A DNA stretch of 6,054 bases from an uncultured Sphingomonas sp. Its GTDB lineage: Bacteria; Pseudomonadota; Alphaproteobacteria; Sphingomonadales; Sphingomonadaceae. This document shows, one piece after another, positions 1-6,054 of this stretch; the first letter of the stretch is position 1; the number at the start of each line of letters is the position of its first letter. The notes under the pieces are model-generated. The model was not told where the DNA came from and ran no database searches. It saw only the letters and a list, made by a program, of their open reading frames with translations. The position numbers and the translations under genes were made by a program. Location of the stretch: the NCBI GenBank assembly GCA_934555855.1, contig CAKTFL010000143.1:1-6054 (forward strand), read 5' to 3'.

Positions 1-786
1 ACGGCACCGCGAGGCGAGCGCCCCGAAGATTGGCACCAATATGCCGGTTCGGTGATGAGCAACCAGCGGGCCGACGCGGTGATCGACTGGCTGCGCCGCC
101 CAGCCGCGACGCGCCCACGCTTCCTGACGCTGTACTTCGACGCCGTCGACCATGCCGGCCATGACTTCGGCCCAGACGCTCCCCAGGTCCGGCCGGCGCT
201 GGCGGAGGTCGACACCGCGATGGCGCGACTGCTCGCCGGCCTGACAGAGCTTAATCAGCCCGCCAATCTGGTAATCGTTGCCGATCATGGCATGGCCGCG
301 ACATCTTCGGCGCGTGCCGTGCCCCTGGACCGTATCGCCAGTCCGGCCGATTATCGCGTGTTCGATACCGGACCCTACGCAACGCTGTTCGCCATGCCCG
401 GCCATGAAGGGGCGCTGGAGCAGGCGCTGCTCCGCCCGCATCCGCACATGCAGTGCTGGCGCAAGCGCGACATCCCGGCGCGGCTTCGCTTCGGCAGCAA
501 TCCGCGCATTCCGCCCTATCTCTGCCTGGCCGAGATCGGATGGGAGATCCAGAAGACGACGCCCGTCAAGCCGAGAACCGGCGGCAATCATGGCTATGAC
601 AACATGGCACCGGAGATGCGGGCGCTGTTCATCGCGCATGGCCCGGCTTTCGCTGCCGGCCGCGTGCTGCCGCCCTTTGCCAATACCGACGTGACGCCGT
701 TGCTGCGCGACCTGCTGGGCCTCGGGCCGGCGACGGGTCTGGACGGCGACGACGCGCCGTTCAGGTCGGTGCTGACCAGGCCCTAG
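1..786 (+). CDS. Nucleotide pyrophosphatase/phosphodiesterase (NPP, alkaline phosphatase superfamily), 3' part
   Basis: The reading frame is open from the first base, so the gene begins outside the window; 261 C-terminal residues are visible, ending in TAG. Three metal-binding blocks of the NPP family appear in order. DAVDHAGH supplies Asp50 and His54 (visible numbering), ADHGM supplies Asp95 and His96, and GGNHGYDN supplies His197. Their spacing (4, 41 and 101 residues between blocks) matches what I recall for bacterial NPPs. These ligands hold two zinc ions that activate a Thr nucleophile, which hydrolyses phosphodiester or pyrophosphate bonds in nucleotides or related substrates. That Thr and the first metal Asp lie upstream and cannot be seen. 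Family members of about 400-430 residues imply that roughly 150 residues are missing. They are usually exported to the periplasm, but the signal region is outside the window. The true substrate cannot be read from the sequence. No break is seen in the visible part. Confidence 0.88.
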   Translation, partial: TAPRGERPEDWHQYAGSVMSNQRADAVIDWLRRPAATRPRFLTLYFDAVDHAGHDFGPDAPQVRPALAEVDTAMARLLAGLTELNQPANLVIVADHGMAATSSARAVPLDRIASPADYRVFDTGPYATLFAMPGHEGALEQALLRPHPHMQCWRKRDIPARLRFGSNPRIPPYLCLAEIGWEIQKTTPVKPRTGGNHGYDNMAPEMRALFIAHGPAFAAGRVLPPFANTDVTPLLRDLLGLGPATGLDGDDAPFRSVLTRP

Positions 787-960
787 ACGCTGATCCAGGC
801 AGGTTAAACGGCGGATCAGCTACTCACCACGTTGGTGCGCGCCCGCGGACGCGGGAGCCCAGACTGGACCCCCGACTTCGCGCGGGCACAAGAGGGAGAC
901 GGGTTCAGAGCGAATGGAGCGCCCTCTAGATGGAGGCGGCAGGAAAGAGCCCTGGCCGGG
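787..960. other. Convergent intergenic gap without a gene
   Basis: This 174-base gap separates the stop of the + strand phosphodiesterase from the stop of the minus-strand lipoprotein. Besides the hairpins at 789-820 and 825-837, it holds a short CCCGCG/CGCGGG inverted repeat (842-847/850-855) and an imperfect hairpin at about 853-873. I see no plausible coding frame with a ribosome binding site. The open frames crossing it continue antisense into the lipoprotein gene and look like shadows. Confidence 0.6.
789..820 (+). terminator. Candidate terminator hairpin after the phosphodiesterase gene
   Basis: A perfect 8-bp inverted repeat, GCTGATCC (789-796) and GGATCAGC (813-820), encloses a 16-base loop and starts two bases after the TAG stop. 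A second, smaller hairpin follows at 825-837 (CACCA / TGGTG, 3-base loop). Neither is followed by a run of T, so classical intrinsic termination is not clearly supported. The position between two converging genes fits a role in ending or stabilising one or both transcripts. Confidence 0.4.
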
Positions 961-1635
961 TCAGCGGCGATCCCGATCGCCGCGCCGGCCACCACCCCAA
1001 CCGCGATTGCCGCCACCCCAGTTGCGATTTCCCGCGCCGGGTCGATCGCGCTGAGACCAGCTACGCCCACCATCGCGCGCGCCCCAGCCCGGCCGCCCGC
1101 CCGGCGTGCCGGCGACAGCGGGCGGAATCGCTCCGCCGGGCGTCGGCGTCACAGCACCTGTCGGCGGAGTCCTGTTCTGCCAGCGATTGCCGTCCTGACC
1201 GGGCCCACGGAACCCGCCATATTGCCCGCGATTGCCGTAGCGCTGGCCCTGATAGCGATTGCGATAGGCTTGTCCGCCCACGGGCGGCCTGAAGCCGGCC
1301 CAATTGCCGCGGCGGCCATCATAACCGCCCCGCCTGTGCTCCCAATACCGCCGCTGGCCGTCGTTCCAGCGATAGGGCCGGCGATATCGGTCGTACACAT
1401 AGACCCCGGTGCCGGGATAATAGTAATCACCGTACCAGCCGAAATAGGACGGGACGCCATAGCCGCCATAAGGATCGGCATAGCCGTAGCCGGCCGCATC
1501 GTAATAGCCGTTGCCGTAGTATCCGGAGCCATAGCCGAGCGAGACGCCGCTATATCCATAGCCGTCCGTGCACCCGCCAACGCCAAGTCCGGCGGCTAGT
1601 GCGGCCGCCGCCAGCCCCAATCGTTTCAGAAACAT
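961..1635 (-). CDS. Tyr/Gly-rich putative lipoprotein of unknown function
   Basis: I do not recognise a named family; similar uncharacterised Tyr-rich exported proteins occur in sphingomonads. The ATG at 1635 is chosen because it gives 224 residues opening with a lipoprotein signal: basic MFLKR, a hydrophobic Ala/Leu stretch (residues 6-19), then VGGC with the lipidated Cys at 22. A GGGAGAG ribosome site lies 4 bases upstream. The upstream in-frame ATG at 1689 would add 18 polar, Arg-rich residues ahead of the signal and is less likely. Thr follows the Cys, not Asp, which fits outer-membrane sorting. Residues 25-66 are Gly/Tyr repeats. Residues 67-100 form the least repetitive block, with aromatic and Arg residues (GWYGDYYYPGTG, RRPYRWNDGQRRYW). 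Residues 101-224 are probably disordered, rich in Gly, Arg, Asn, Gln, Pro and Trp, and end strongly basic. It lies downstream of petC in the same direction but has its own leader. Confidence 0.75.
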   Translation of the reverse strand: MFLKRLGLAAAALAAGLGVGGCTDGYGYSGVSLGYGSGYYGNGYYDAAGYGYADPYGGYGVPSYFGWYGDYYYPGTGVYVYDRYRRPYRWNDGQRRYWEHRRGGYDGRRGNWAGFRPPVGGQAYRNRYQGQRYGNRGQYGGFRGPGQDGNRWQNRTPPTGAVTPTPGGAIPPAVAGTPGGRPGWGARDGGRSWSQRDRPGAGNRNWGGGNRGWGGGRRGDRDRR

Positions 1636-1639
1636 CCCA

Positions 1640-1646
1640 CTCTCCC
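1640..1646 (-). promoter_or_regulatory. Ribosome binding site that fixes the lipoprotein start
   Basis: Read on the minus strand, GGGAGAG lies 4 bases before the ATG at 1635. No comparable purine-rich site precedes the alternative ATG at 1689. The site and the lipobox both favour the shorter protein. Confidence 0.6.
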
Positions 1647-1700
1647 GCGAACAACGGGCGCGGCAGACTACGCGCCGATACTTAAACAACGGCGGGTAAG

Positions 1701-1724
1701 GACCGGCGGTTCCGTCGGCCAGTC
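1701..1724 (-). terminator. Candidate terminator hairpin after petC
   Basis: On the minus strand GACTGGC (1724-1718) pairs with GCCGGTC (1707-1701), giving seven pairs, one of them a G-T wobble, around a 10-base loop. It begins 8 bases past the petC stop. A pyrimidine-containing stretch follows (CTTACCC, then TTGTTT further on) rather than a clean T-run. Position and GC content suit a terminator for petABC, or a leaky one that lets some transcription reach the lipoprotein gene. Confidence 0.4.
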
Positions 1725-1732
1725 GAGCCCGG

Positions 1733-2578
1733 TCAGTGCTTCACGTCGCGCCATACGTTCTGATAGGCGCCCCAGGCGAGAAAGCAGAAGATGAGCAGGA
1801 AGATCGCCGCGCCGAAGCCCGCCGCGTGGCGCGCTTCCAGCTTGGGTTCCGCGGTCCAAGTCAGGAACGCCGCGACGTCCTTCGCCATCTGGTCGATGCT
1901 CGCCCGCGTACCGTCGGCATAGGTCACCTGTCCGTCCTGGATCAGCGGCGGCGGCATGGCGATGTTGAGGTTCGCGAAATACTGGTTGTAGTGCAGTCCC
2001 TCCGGGGTTTTCGATCCGGGGAACTTGCGGACGAGCTCGGCCGGCTGCTGGACGTAGCCGTGACCGACCAGCGAATAAATGTAGTTCGCGCCATCGTGCC
2101 GCGCCTTCGCCATCAGCGACAGGTCAGGCGGCAGGGCATTGTTGTTCGCCGCGCGAGCCGCGACGTCGTTGGCGAAGGGAGACGGAAAACGGTCCGAGGG
2201 GACGTTGGGCCGTGTGCTCGCCTCGCCCGTTTCCGGGTTGATCGCCGGCTGTTCGATCTTCCAGTTCTTGGCGATCGCCTTCACCTCGGCCTCGTTGTAG
2301 CCGATCTCGCCAAGGTCGCGAAACGATACGTATTTCAGGCTGTGGCAGGCCGCGCAGACCTCCTGGAAGACCTGAAAGCCGCGCTGGACCTGACGACGGT
2401 CGAACTTGCCGAACAGGCCCTCGGACGGGAGCCCGGCGTTGAGGGCGTCGCGATGAAATTCATGCTCGGCGGTTTCCGCCGGGGGATTCGACACCCAGTC
2501 CGCCACTGTTCCGTACAGCGCCAATCCGAGCACGAACACGAACGCCGCGCCGACCAGGGATGCAATCAAGCGAACCAT
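1733..2578 (-). CDS. petC: Cytochrome c1, ubiquinol-cytochrome c reductase
   Basis: Cytochrome c1 carries electrons from the Rieske protein to a soluble or membrane cytochrome c on the periplasmic side of the bc1 complex. The 281-residue protein opens with a hydrophobic segment (about 4-24) that acts as export signal; TVA before Asp27 is a possible cleavage site, but this is uncertain. Heme c is attached at CAACH (Cys75, Cys78, His79), and Met208 in NIAMPPPL is the expected sixth ligand. A C-terminal membrane anchor spans about 252-271 and ends in the short basic tail NVWRDVKH. The only other cysteine is Cys265 inside the anchor, so a c1 disulfide like that known in Rhodobacter appears absent. 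It is the last gene of petABC, 39 bases after petB, and is separate rather than fused to cytochrome b as in Bradyrhizobium fbcH. The length is normal for alphaproteobacteria. Confidence 0.97.
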   Translation of the reverse strand: MVRLIASLVGAAFVFVLGLALYGTVADWVSNPPAETAEHEFHRDALNAGLPSEGLFGKFDRRQVQRGFQVFQEVCAACHSLKYVSFRDLGEIGYNEAEVKAIAKNWKIEQPAINPETGEASTRPNVPSDRFPSPFANDVAARAANNNALPPDLSLMAKARHDGANYIYSLVGHGYVQQPAELVRKFPGSKTPEGLHYNQYFANLNIAMPPPLIQDGQVTYADGTRASIDQMAKDVAAFLTWTAEPKLEARHAAGFGAAIFLLIFCFLAWGAYQNVWRDVKH

Positions 2579-2617
2579 GTTGTTCCGTATCCCCCCATTT
2601 GGCTCTGTCTGGCCGGA

Positions 2618-3904
2618 TCAGTTCGTCATCGCGGACTTGGACGGCCCCAGCCCCGCACGTTTCGCCAGCACCGCCTCCGTTATCGAATTCGGCAGCGGGC
2701 GCGGCCGTTCGGAGCGGGCGACGATCGGCAGGATGACCAGGAAATGCGCGAAGTAATAAGCGGACGCGATCTGCCCCAGCAGGATCACGATCGGCCGCGG
2801 CTCCGCCCCGCCGACATAGCCGAGCACCAGCACGTCGAGCAGCAACACAGCCAGGAACTTGCGATAGGTCGGGCGGAAATTGGCCGACCGCACCGGCGAC
2901 GAGTCCAGCCACGGCAGGAAGAACAGCAGCAGGATCGAGCCGAACATCGCCAGCACGCCCCACAACTTGGCCGGCAGGATGAAGTCGGCGGTGAAGCTCT
3001 TCAGGATGGCGTAGAAAGGCAGGAAATACCATTCGGGCACGATATGCGCCGGGGTCGATAGCGGGTTCGCCTCGATGTAATTGTCCGGGTGGCCGAGCAG
3101 GTTCGGGCTGAAGAAGATCAGCAACGTGAATACCAGCAGGAAGACGCCCAGCCCGACCGCATCCTTGGCGGTGTAATAGGGGTGGAACGGCACTGTGTCC
3201 TGTTCGCCCTTCACGTCGACGCCGGTCGGATTGTTCGATCCCGGAATGTGCAGCGCCCAGATATGAAGCACAATCACGCCCGCGATCACGAACGGCAGCA
3301 GATAATGAAGCGAGAAGAAGCGGTTCAGCGCGGCATTGTCCGGCGCGAACCCGCCGAGCAGCCACACCCGGATCGTCTCGCCAACCAGCGGGATCGCAGA
3401 GAAGAAGCCGGTGATGACCTGCGCCCCCCAGAAGCTCATCTGGCCCCAGGGCAGCACATAACCCATGAAAGCGGTCGCCATCATGAGCAGGAAGATCACC
3501 ACGCCCAGCAGCCACACCATCTCGCGGGGGGCCTTGTACGATCCGTAATACAGGCCGCGGCCGATATGGATGTACACCACCAGCAGGAACATCGACGCGC
3601 CGTTGGCGTGGGCGTAGCGCAGGAACCAGCCCGCGTTGACGTCGCGCATGATGCTTTCGATCGAGCCGAAGGCGACCCCGGCATTGGCGGCATAGTGCAT
3701 CGCCAGCACGATACCGGTGATGATCTGGATGCCCAGCGCCGCGCCCGCGAGCACGCCGAAGTTCCAGAAATAGTTGAGGTTGCGCGGCACGGGATAGCCG
3801 GCGCCGATCGCGTTGTAAACGAGGCGCGGAACCGGCAGCTTCTCGTCCAGCCACCGCATCAACGGCTGCTTCGGTTCGTAATGCTTGGCCCAGGGAAAGC
3901 TCAT
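2618..3904 (-). CDS. petB: Cytochrome b, ubiquinol-cytochrome c reductase
   Basis: This is the membrane core of the bc1 complex. It binds hemes bL and bH and forms the quinol oxidation (Qo) and quinone reduction (Qi) sites. The 428-residue protein has eight predicted membrane helices at about 46-68, 94-117, 128-152, 195-218, 247-266, 313-332, 349-367 and 371-395. The heme ligands are His99 and His113 on the second helix and His200 and His214 on the fourth; both pairs are 14 apart, as in bacterial and mitochondrial bc1 rather than cytochrome b6. The Qo motif PEWY is at 290-293 with Glu291. [14 protein letters not shown] (148-161) is the conserved cd region of the Qo pocket. One continuous eight-helix protein, not split into b6 and subunit IV, confirms the bc1 type. 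A polar C-terminal tail of about 30 residues is common in this class. It starts 11 bases after the petA stop. Confidence 0.98.
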   Translation of the reverse strand: MSFPWAKHYEPKQPLMRWLDEKLPVPRLVYNAIGAGYPVPRNLNYFWNFGVLAGAALGIQIITGIVLAMHYAANAGVAFGSIESIMRDVNAGWFLRYAHANGASMFLLVVYIHIGRGLYYGSYKAPREMVWLLGVVIFLLMMATAFMGYVLPWGQMSFWGAQVITGFFSAIPLVGETIRVWLLGGFAPDNAALNRFFSLHYLLPFVIAGVIVLHIWALHIPGSNNPTGVDVKGEQDTVPFHPYYTAKDAVGLGVFLLVFTLLIFFSPNLLGHPDNYIEANPLSTPAHIVPEWYFLPFYAILKSFTADFILPAKLWGVLAMFGSILLLFFLPWLDSSPVRSANFRPTYRKFLAVLLLDVLVLGYVGGAEPRPIVILLGQIASAYYFAHFLVILPIVARSERPRPLPNSITEAVLAKRAGLGPSKSAMTN

Positions 3905-3918
3905 CGCGCGCTACCTCA
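3905..3918 (-). promoter_or_regulatory. petA stop overlapping the petB ribosome binding site
   Basis: Read on the minus strand the junction is TGA GGT AGC GCG CG ATG. The petA stop TGA forms part of the GAGGT ribosome site for petB, leaving 11 bases between the stop and the start. Ribosomes ending petA would be well placed to start petB, which suggests translational coupling of these two subunits. Confidence 0.6.
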
Positions 3919-4500
3919 GCCGACCGTCACGGTCGTGTCGGAGTTGAACACATAGTCGGGAACGGTGAGATTCTTGGGCGCGGGTCCCTGTCGGATACGG
4001 GCGGCCGTGTCGTAGGCGGAACCGTGGCATGGGCAGAAATAGCCGCCGAACGGCCCCTTGTTCTCACCCTCTCCCGCTCCCAGTGGGACACAGCCCAGGT
4101 GCGTGCAGACGCCGAGCGTGATGAGCCAGTTCTCCTTGCCTGTCTTGGTTCGCTCGGCCAGGGTCTGCGGGTCGCGAAGGTCGGCCAGCGGCACCGCATT
4201 GGCGGCGGCGATCTCCTGCGGGGTCAGGTTACGCACGAAAAGCGGCTGCTTGCGAAAGCTTGCCTTGACCGCCTGTCCGGGCTGTATCTTGGACAGGTCG
4301 AGTTCCGTCGTCGATTGTGCCAGCACGTCGGCGGACGGGTTCATCTGGTTGATGAGCGGCAGCACGACCGCCAACGCGCCCACGCCGGCAAAGGCGACGG
4401 CAGCGATATTCAGAAAATCGCGGCGACGGGGGTCATGAGCTTGTTCGTGAAACGGTTCGGGATTTTCACCGGGAGGAAGCATGTTGTCGACGACAGCCAT
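3916..4500 (-). CDS. petA: Rieske iron-sulfur protein, ubiquinol-cytochrome c reductase
   Basis: The Rieske subunit takes the first electron from ubiquinol at the Qo site and passes it to cytochrome c1. The protein has 194 residues. A twin-arginine motif, RRRDFLNI (25-32), sits before a hydrophobic segment (about 32-50), as expected for a Tat-exported protein held by an uncleaved N-terminal anchor. A hinge follows, then the soluble domain with CTHLGC (132-137) and CPCHGS (156-161). By family knowledge Cys132, His134, Cys156 and His159 hold the 2Fe-2S cluster, and Cys137 and Cys158 form the stabilising disulfide. [15 protein letters not shown] lies between the two cluster loops. The ATG at 4500 is preceded by AAGAAGGT with 8 bases between, so the start is well supported. 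It is first in petABC, facing trmL across 159 bases. No odd features are seen. Confidence 0.97.
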   Translation of the reverse strand: MAVVDNMLPPGENPEPFHEQAHDPRRRDFLNIAAVAFAGVGALAVVLPLINQMNPSADVLAQSTTELDLSKIQPGQAVKASFRKQPLFVRNLTPQEIAAANAVPLADLRDPQTLAERTKTGKENWLITLGVCTHLGCVPLGAGEGENKGPFGGYFCPCHGSAYDTAARIRQGPAPKNLTVPDYVFNSDTTVTVG

Positions 4501-4659
4501 TCACCCGCACCTTCTTTTTATATGTTTCCCGAATGGGCAACGAAGGATGCGGCCCATCCACCAGCCGTCCCCGCGACTGGGCTTCACGGGTGATAACGAC
4601 GCCTTGGCAGGTTTCCAACCGGATTTTACGCAACCGATACGACCGGCTATGGCTGGTCG
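4501..4659. promoter_or_regulatory. Divergent regulatory region between petABC and trmL-hemF
   Basis: These 159 bases must carry the signals for both petABC (leftward) and trmL-hemF (rightward) unless transcription enters from elsewhere. Visible elements are the petA ribosome site AAGAAGGT (4516-4509), an A/T-rich patch (4512-4523) unusual for this DNA, GGATG-N5-CATCC (4545-4559), TCAC-N2-GTGA (4584-4593), and TTGG-N7-CCAA (4604-4618). None matches an FNR/FixK box (TTGAT-N4-ATCAA) that would directly imply oxygen control. The inverted repeats have arms of only 4-5 bases, so each could be chance. Confidence 0.6.
4604..4632 (+). promoter_or_regulatory. trmL: Weak candidate promoter for trmL-hemF
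   Basis: TTGGCA at 4604-4609 matches five of six bases of the sigma70 -35 consensus. Seventeen bases later TACGCA (4627-4632) is a poor -10. This would place the transcript start near 4639, about 20 bases before the trmL ATG. The -35 half overlaps the TTGG-N7-CCAA repeat. It is only a suggestion because the -10 match is weak. Confidence 0.25.
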
Positions 4660-5109
4660 ATGCGGATCGCGCTTTTCCAGCCCGACATCGCCGGCAATGT
4701 CGGCACGGTCATACGCACCGCGGCCTGTTTCGGCGTGGGCGTCGACCTGATCGAGCCGATGGGCTTTCCGTGGAGCGACCGGGCGCTGGCCAGGGCCGGC
4801 ATGGACTATGCCGCGCAGGCGGAGGTGGTGCGCCACGTCGACTGGGCTGCGTTCCTCGCCGCCACGCCCGGACGGATCGTGCTGCTGACCACGACGGGCG
4901 CGACGCCGCTGCCCGAGGCACGGTTTGCCGCCGACGACGTGCTGCTGCTCGGCTCGGAGGGCGCAGGGGTGCCGGAGGCGGTCCACGCCCATGCGGCGCT
5001 GCGTGTCCGCATCCCGATGCGGCCGGGATTTCGCTCGCTCAACGTCGCCGTCGCCGGGGCGATGGTGATGGGCGAGGCGCTGCGCCAGACGTGCTGGCTG
5101 GGGACGTAA
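4660..5109 (+). CDS. trmL: tRNA (cytidine(34)-2'-O)-methyltransferase
   Basis: TrmL is a small SPOUT (SpoU-class) methyltransferase. It uses S-adenosylmethionine to methylate the ribose 2'-OH of the wobble base (position 34) in certain leucine tRNAs, in the cytoplasm. The 149-residue protein is close to the 157 residues of E. coli TrmL and contains only the catalytic fold, with no RNA-binding extension. QPDIAGNVGTVIRTAACFG (7-25) holds the motif with Asn13 and Arg19. IEPMGFPWSDRALARAGMDY (31-50) closely resembles the E. coli segment. GSEGAGVP (98-105) and RIPMRPGFRSLNVAVA (117-132, with Ser126 and Asn128) form the knotted cofactor site. The ATG at 4660 places the usual N-terminus; no strong ribosome site precedes it (only GG-rich GGCTGG), so expression may be modest or the leader short. 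It is followed by hemF after 41 bases. It acts on RNA, so a link to the respiratory neighbours is not implied. Confidence 0.93.
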   Translation: MRIALFQPDIAGNVGTVIRTAACFGVGVDLIEPMGFPWSDRALARAGMDYAAQAEVVRHVDWAAFLAATPGRIVLLTTTGATPLPEARFAADDVLLLGSEGAGVPEAVHAHAALRVRIPMRPGFRSLNVAVAGAMVMGEALRQTCWLGT

Positions 5110-5150
5110 GCCCCTTCCGCCGCAGGTTAGCGCCCGTTAAGGCAACACCC

Positions 5151-5993
5151 ATGCCTCCCCCCGACGCCCAGCAACAGGCTGCCCGGACCTGGTTCGAAAC
5201 ACTTCGAGACCGGATCTGCGCGACGTTCGAGGCGATCGAGCGCGAAGCGGGATCTGATGCCGTGTTTGACTATCTGCCGTGGGACCGGACCGACCCGTCG
5301 GGCTTGCCGGGCGGCGGCGGCGTGCGCGGCGTGATGAAGGGCCGCGTGTTCGAGAAGGTCGGCGTCAACGTCTCGACGGTCGGCGGCACGCTGGAGGGAG
5401 AGTTCAGCAAGACGATCCACGGCGCCGGTGAGGACCCCCGCTTCTTCGCGACGGGTATCAGCCTGGTCGCGCACATGGCCAATCCCCACGTCCCGGCCGT
5501 TCACATGAACACCCGCTTCCTTGTCACCACGAAACGCTGGTTCGGCGGCGGCGCGGACCTCAACCCGCCGCTGCCGGTGGAACAGGACACTGCCGACTTC
5601 CACGCGCGGCTGCGCCGGGCCTGCGAGGCGCATGATCCGGATTACTATCCGCGCTTCAGCAAATGGGCCGACGACTATTTCTTCATTCCGCATCGCGGCG
5701 TGCATCGCGGTGTCGGCGGCATCTTTTATGACCATCTGGAGGGCGAGTTCGACGCCGGCCTCGCCTTCACCCGCGACGTGGGCGAGGCATTCCTCGACGT
5801 TTATCCGCAAATCGTGCGGCGGCGGATGCACCTGCCGTTCACCGAGGCCGAACTGGCCGAGCAGCGCGCCTGGCGCGGCCGCTATGCCGAATTCAACCTT
5901 GTCTATGATCGCGGCACGCTGTTCGGCCTGAAGACTGGGGGCAATATCGACGCCATCCTGATGAGCCTGCCCCCCATCGCGACCTGGGCGTGA
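5151..5993 (+). CDS. hemF: Oxygen-dependent coproporphyrinogen III oxidase
   Basis: HemF uses O2 to decarboxylate two propionates of coproporphyrinogen III, giving protoporphyrinogen IX, a late step of heme synthesis; it is a soluble dimer. The 280-residue protein covers the family end to end (E. coli HemF is 299). Diagnostic blocks are GVNVSTVGG (71-79), SLVAHMANPHVPAVHMNTRF (104-123, with His108 and His118), RWFGGGADLNP (129-139), KWADDYFFIPHRGVHRGVGG (171-190) followed by IFYDHLEG (191-198), and EFNLVYDRGTLFGLKTGG (247-264). The ATG at 5151 is chosen because homology begins soon after it and AAGG lies 8-9 bases upstream. The frame stays open far upstream, through trmL in another frame, but that part has no family similarity. 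It is probably cotranscribed with trmL, and the next gene starts 4 bases after its stop. The enzyme's need for oxygen suggests an aerobic or facultative host; a HemN alternative may exist elsewhere. Confidence 0.97.
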   Translation: MPPPDAQQQAARTWFETLRDRICATFEAIEREAGSDAVFDYLPWDRTDPSGLPGGGGVRGVMKGRVFEKVGVNVSTVGGTLEGEFSKTIHGAGEDPRFFATGISLVAHMANPHVPAVHMNTRFLVTTKRWFGGGADLNPPLPVEQDTADFHARLRRACEAHDPDYYPRFSKWADDYFFIPHRGVHRGVGGIFYDHLEGEFDAGLAFTRDVGEAFLDVYPQIVRRRMHLPFTEAELAEQRAWRGRYAEFNLVYDRGTLFGLKTGGNIDAILMSLPPIATWA

Positions 5994-5997
5994 GATC

Positions 5998-6054
5998 ATG
6001 GGCCTGACCCGCGTTCCCGGCGATCAGGTGGCCACCATCGTGACGACGCTGGAG
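5998..6054 (+). CDS. Start of a downstream gene, possibly a GNAT-family acetyltransferase
   Basis: ATG at 5998 opens a frame that runs to the window edge, giving 19 residues: MGLTRVPGDQVATIVTTLE. It begins 4 bases after the hemF stop, and the only purine-rich match nearby (TGAG) overlaps that stop, so translation is probably coupled to hemF. From memory, the VATIVTTLE-type opening resembles a family of alphaproteobacterial GNAT N-acetyltransferases found next to hemF. The catalytic domain is outside the window, so this rests on an N-terminal resemblance and gene order only. Confidence 0.5.
   Translation, partial: MGLTRVPGDQVATIVTTLE

Noticed and set aside
832..1599. 255-residue + strand open frame opposite the lipoprotein gene
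   Set aside because: It is Ala/Ile/Val-rich because it is the complement of repeated Gly and Tyr codons. It has no recognisable domain or ribosome site, while the opposite strand has a lipobox, a ribosome site and a coherent protein.
1636..1689. Earlier ATG at 1689 for the lipoprotein
   Set aside because: It would put 18 polar residues before the lipoprotein signal and has no good ribosome site.
1736..3061. 441-residue + strand open frame antisense to petC and petB
   Set aside because: High-GC codon bias of the real genes removes stops from this antisense frame. The product is Arg/Gln/His-rich and resembles nothing, whereas petB and petC are unmistakable.
3089..3955. 288-residue + strand open frame antisense to petB and the end of petA
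   Set aside because: It lies in the same antisense register as the previous shadow and has the same biased composition (His, Arg, Gln, Glu).
4501..4593. TCACCCG (4501-4507) and CGGGTGA (4587-4593) as a paired operator
   Set aside because: The two 7-base arms are 79 bases apart, and one arm abuts the petA start codon. This is expected by chance at this length.
4501..4992. 163-residue minus-strand open frame through trmL and the intergenic region
   Set aside because: It is antisense to a well-supported trmL and has no domain or start context.
4533..5150. N-terminal extension of hemF by about 206 codons
   Set aside because: The frame is open but overlaps trmL in another register and encodes Arg/Gly-rich sequence with no HemF similarity. 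The ATG at 5151 has a suitable ribosome site and the normal family length.
5127..5999. 290-residue minus-strand open frame opposite hemF
   Set aside because: It is a shadow of the hemF codon pattern with no recognisable motif.

Overview
The window looks like chromosomal DNA from a high-GC alphaproteobacterium, most likely a sphingomonad (Sphingomonas or a close relative). This rests on the strong G/C bias at third codon positions, the character of the cytochrome bc1 subunits, and the Rieske genes facing trmL-hemF. The assignment is from recognition, not from a search.

Layout, left to right. (1) The 3' part of a nucleotide pyrophosphatase/phosphodiesterase-like gene on the + strand enters from the left edge and stops at 786. 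(2) It converges across a 174-base gap, which contains small hairpins, on a minus-strand gene for a Tyr/Gly-rich lipoprotein of unknown function (start codon at 1635). (3) The minus-strand petA-petB-petC operon (4500 down to 1733) encodes the Rieske protein, cytochrome b and cytochrome c1, which are the three catalytic subunits of the ubiquinol:cytochrome c oxidoreductase. All expected heme and iron-sulfur ligands are present. (4) A 159-base divergent region (4501-4659) separates petA from a + strand cluster. (5) That cluster is trmL (tRNA wobble 2'-O-methyltransferase), hemF (oxygen-dependent coproporphyrinogen III oxidase), and the first 19 codons of a third gene that resembles the start of a GNAT-family protein and runs off the right edge.

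Functionally the core of the window is respiratory. The bc1 complex needs b- and c-type hemes, and hemF supplies a late step of heme synthesis from the opposite side of the same intergenic region. TrmL concerns translation, and its placement here probably reflects conserved gene order rather than a direct role in respiration.

I found no mobile element, CRISPR array, rRNA, tRNA or evident novel system. The long additional open frames on both strands are explained as high-GC shadows. The least explained item is the low-complexity lipoprotein. The most useful regulatory target is the petA/trmL divergent region.
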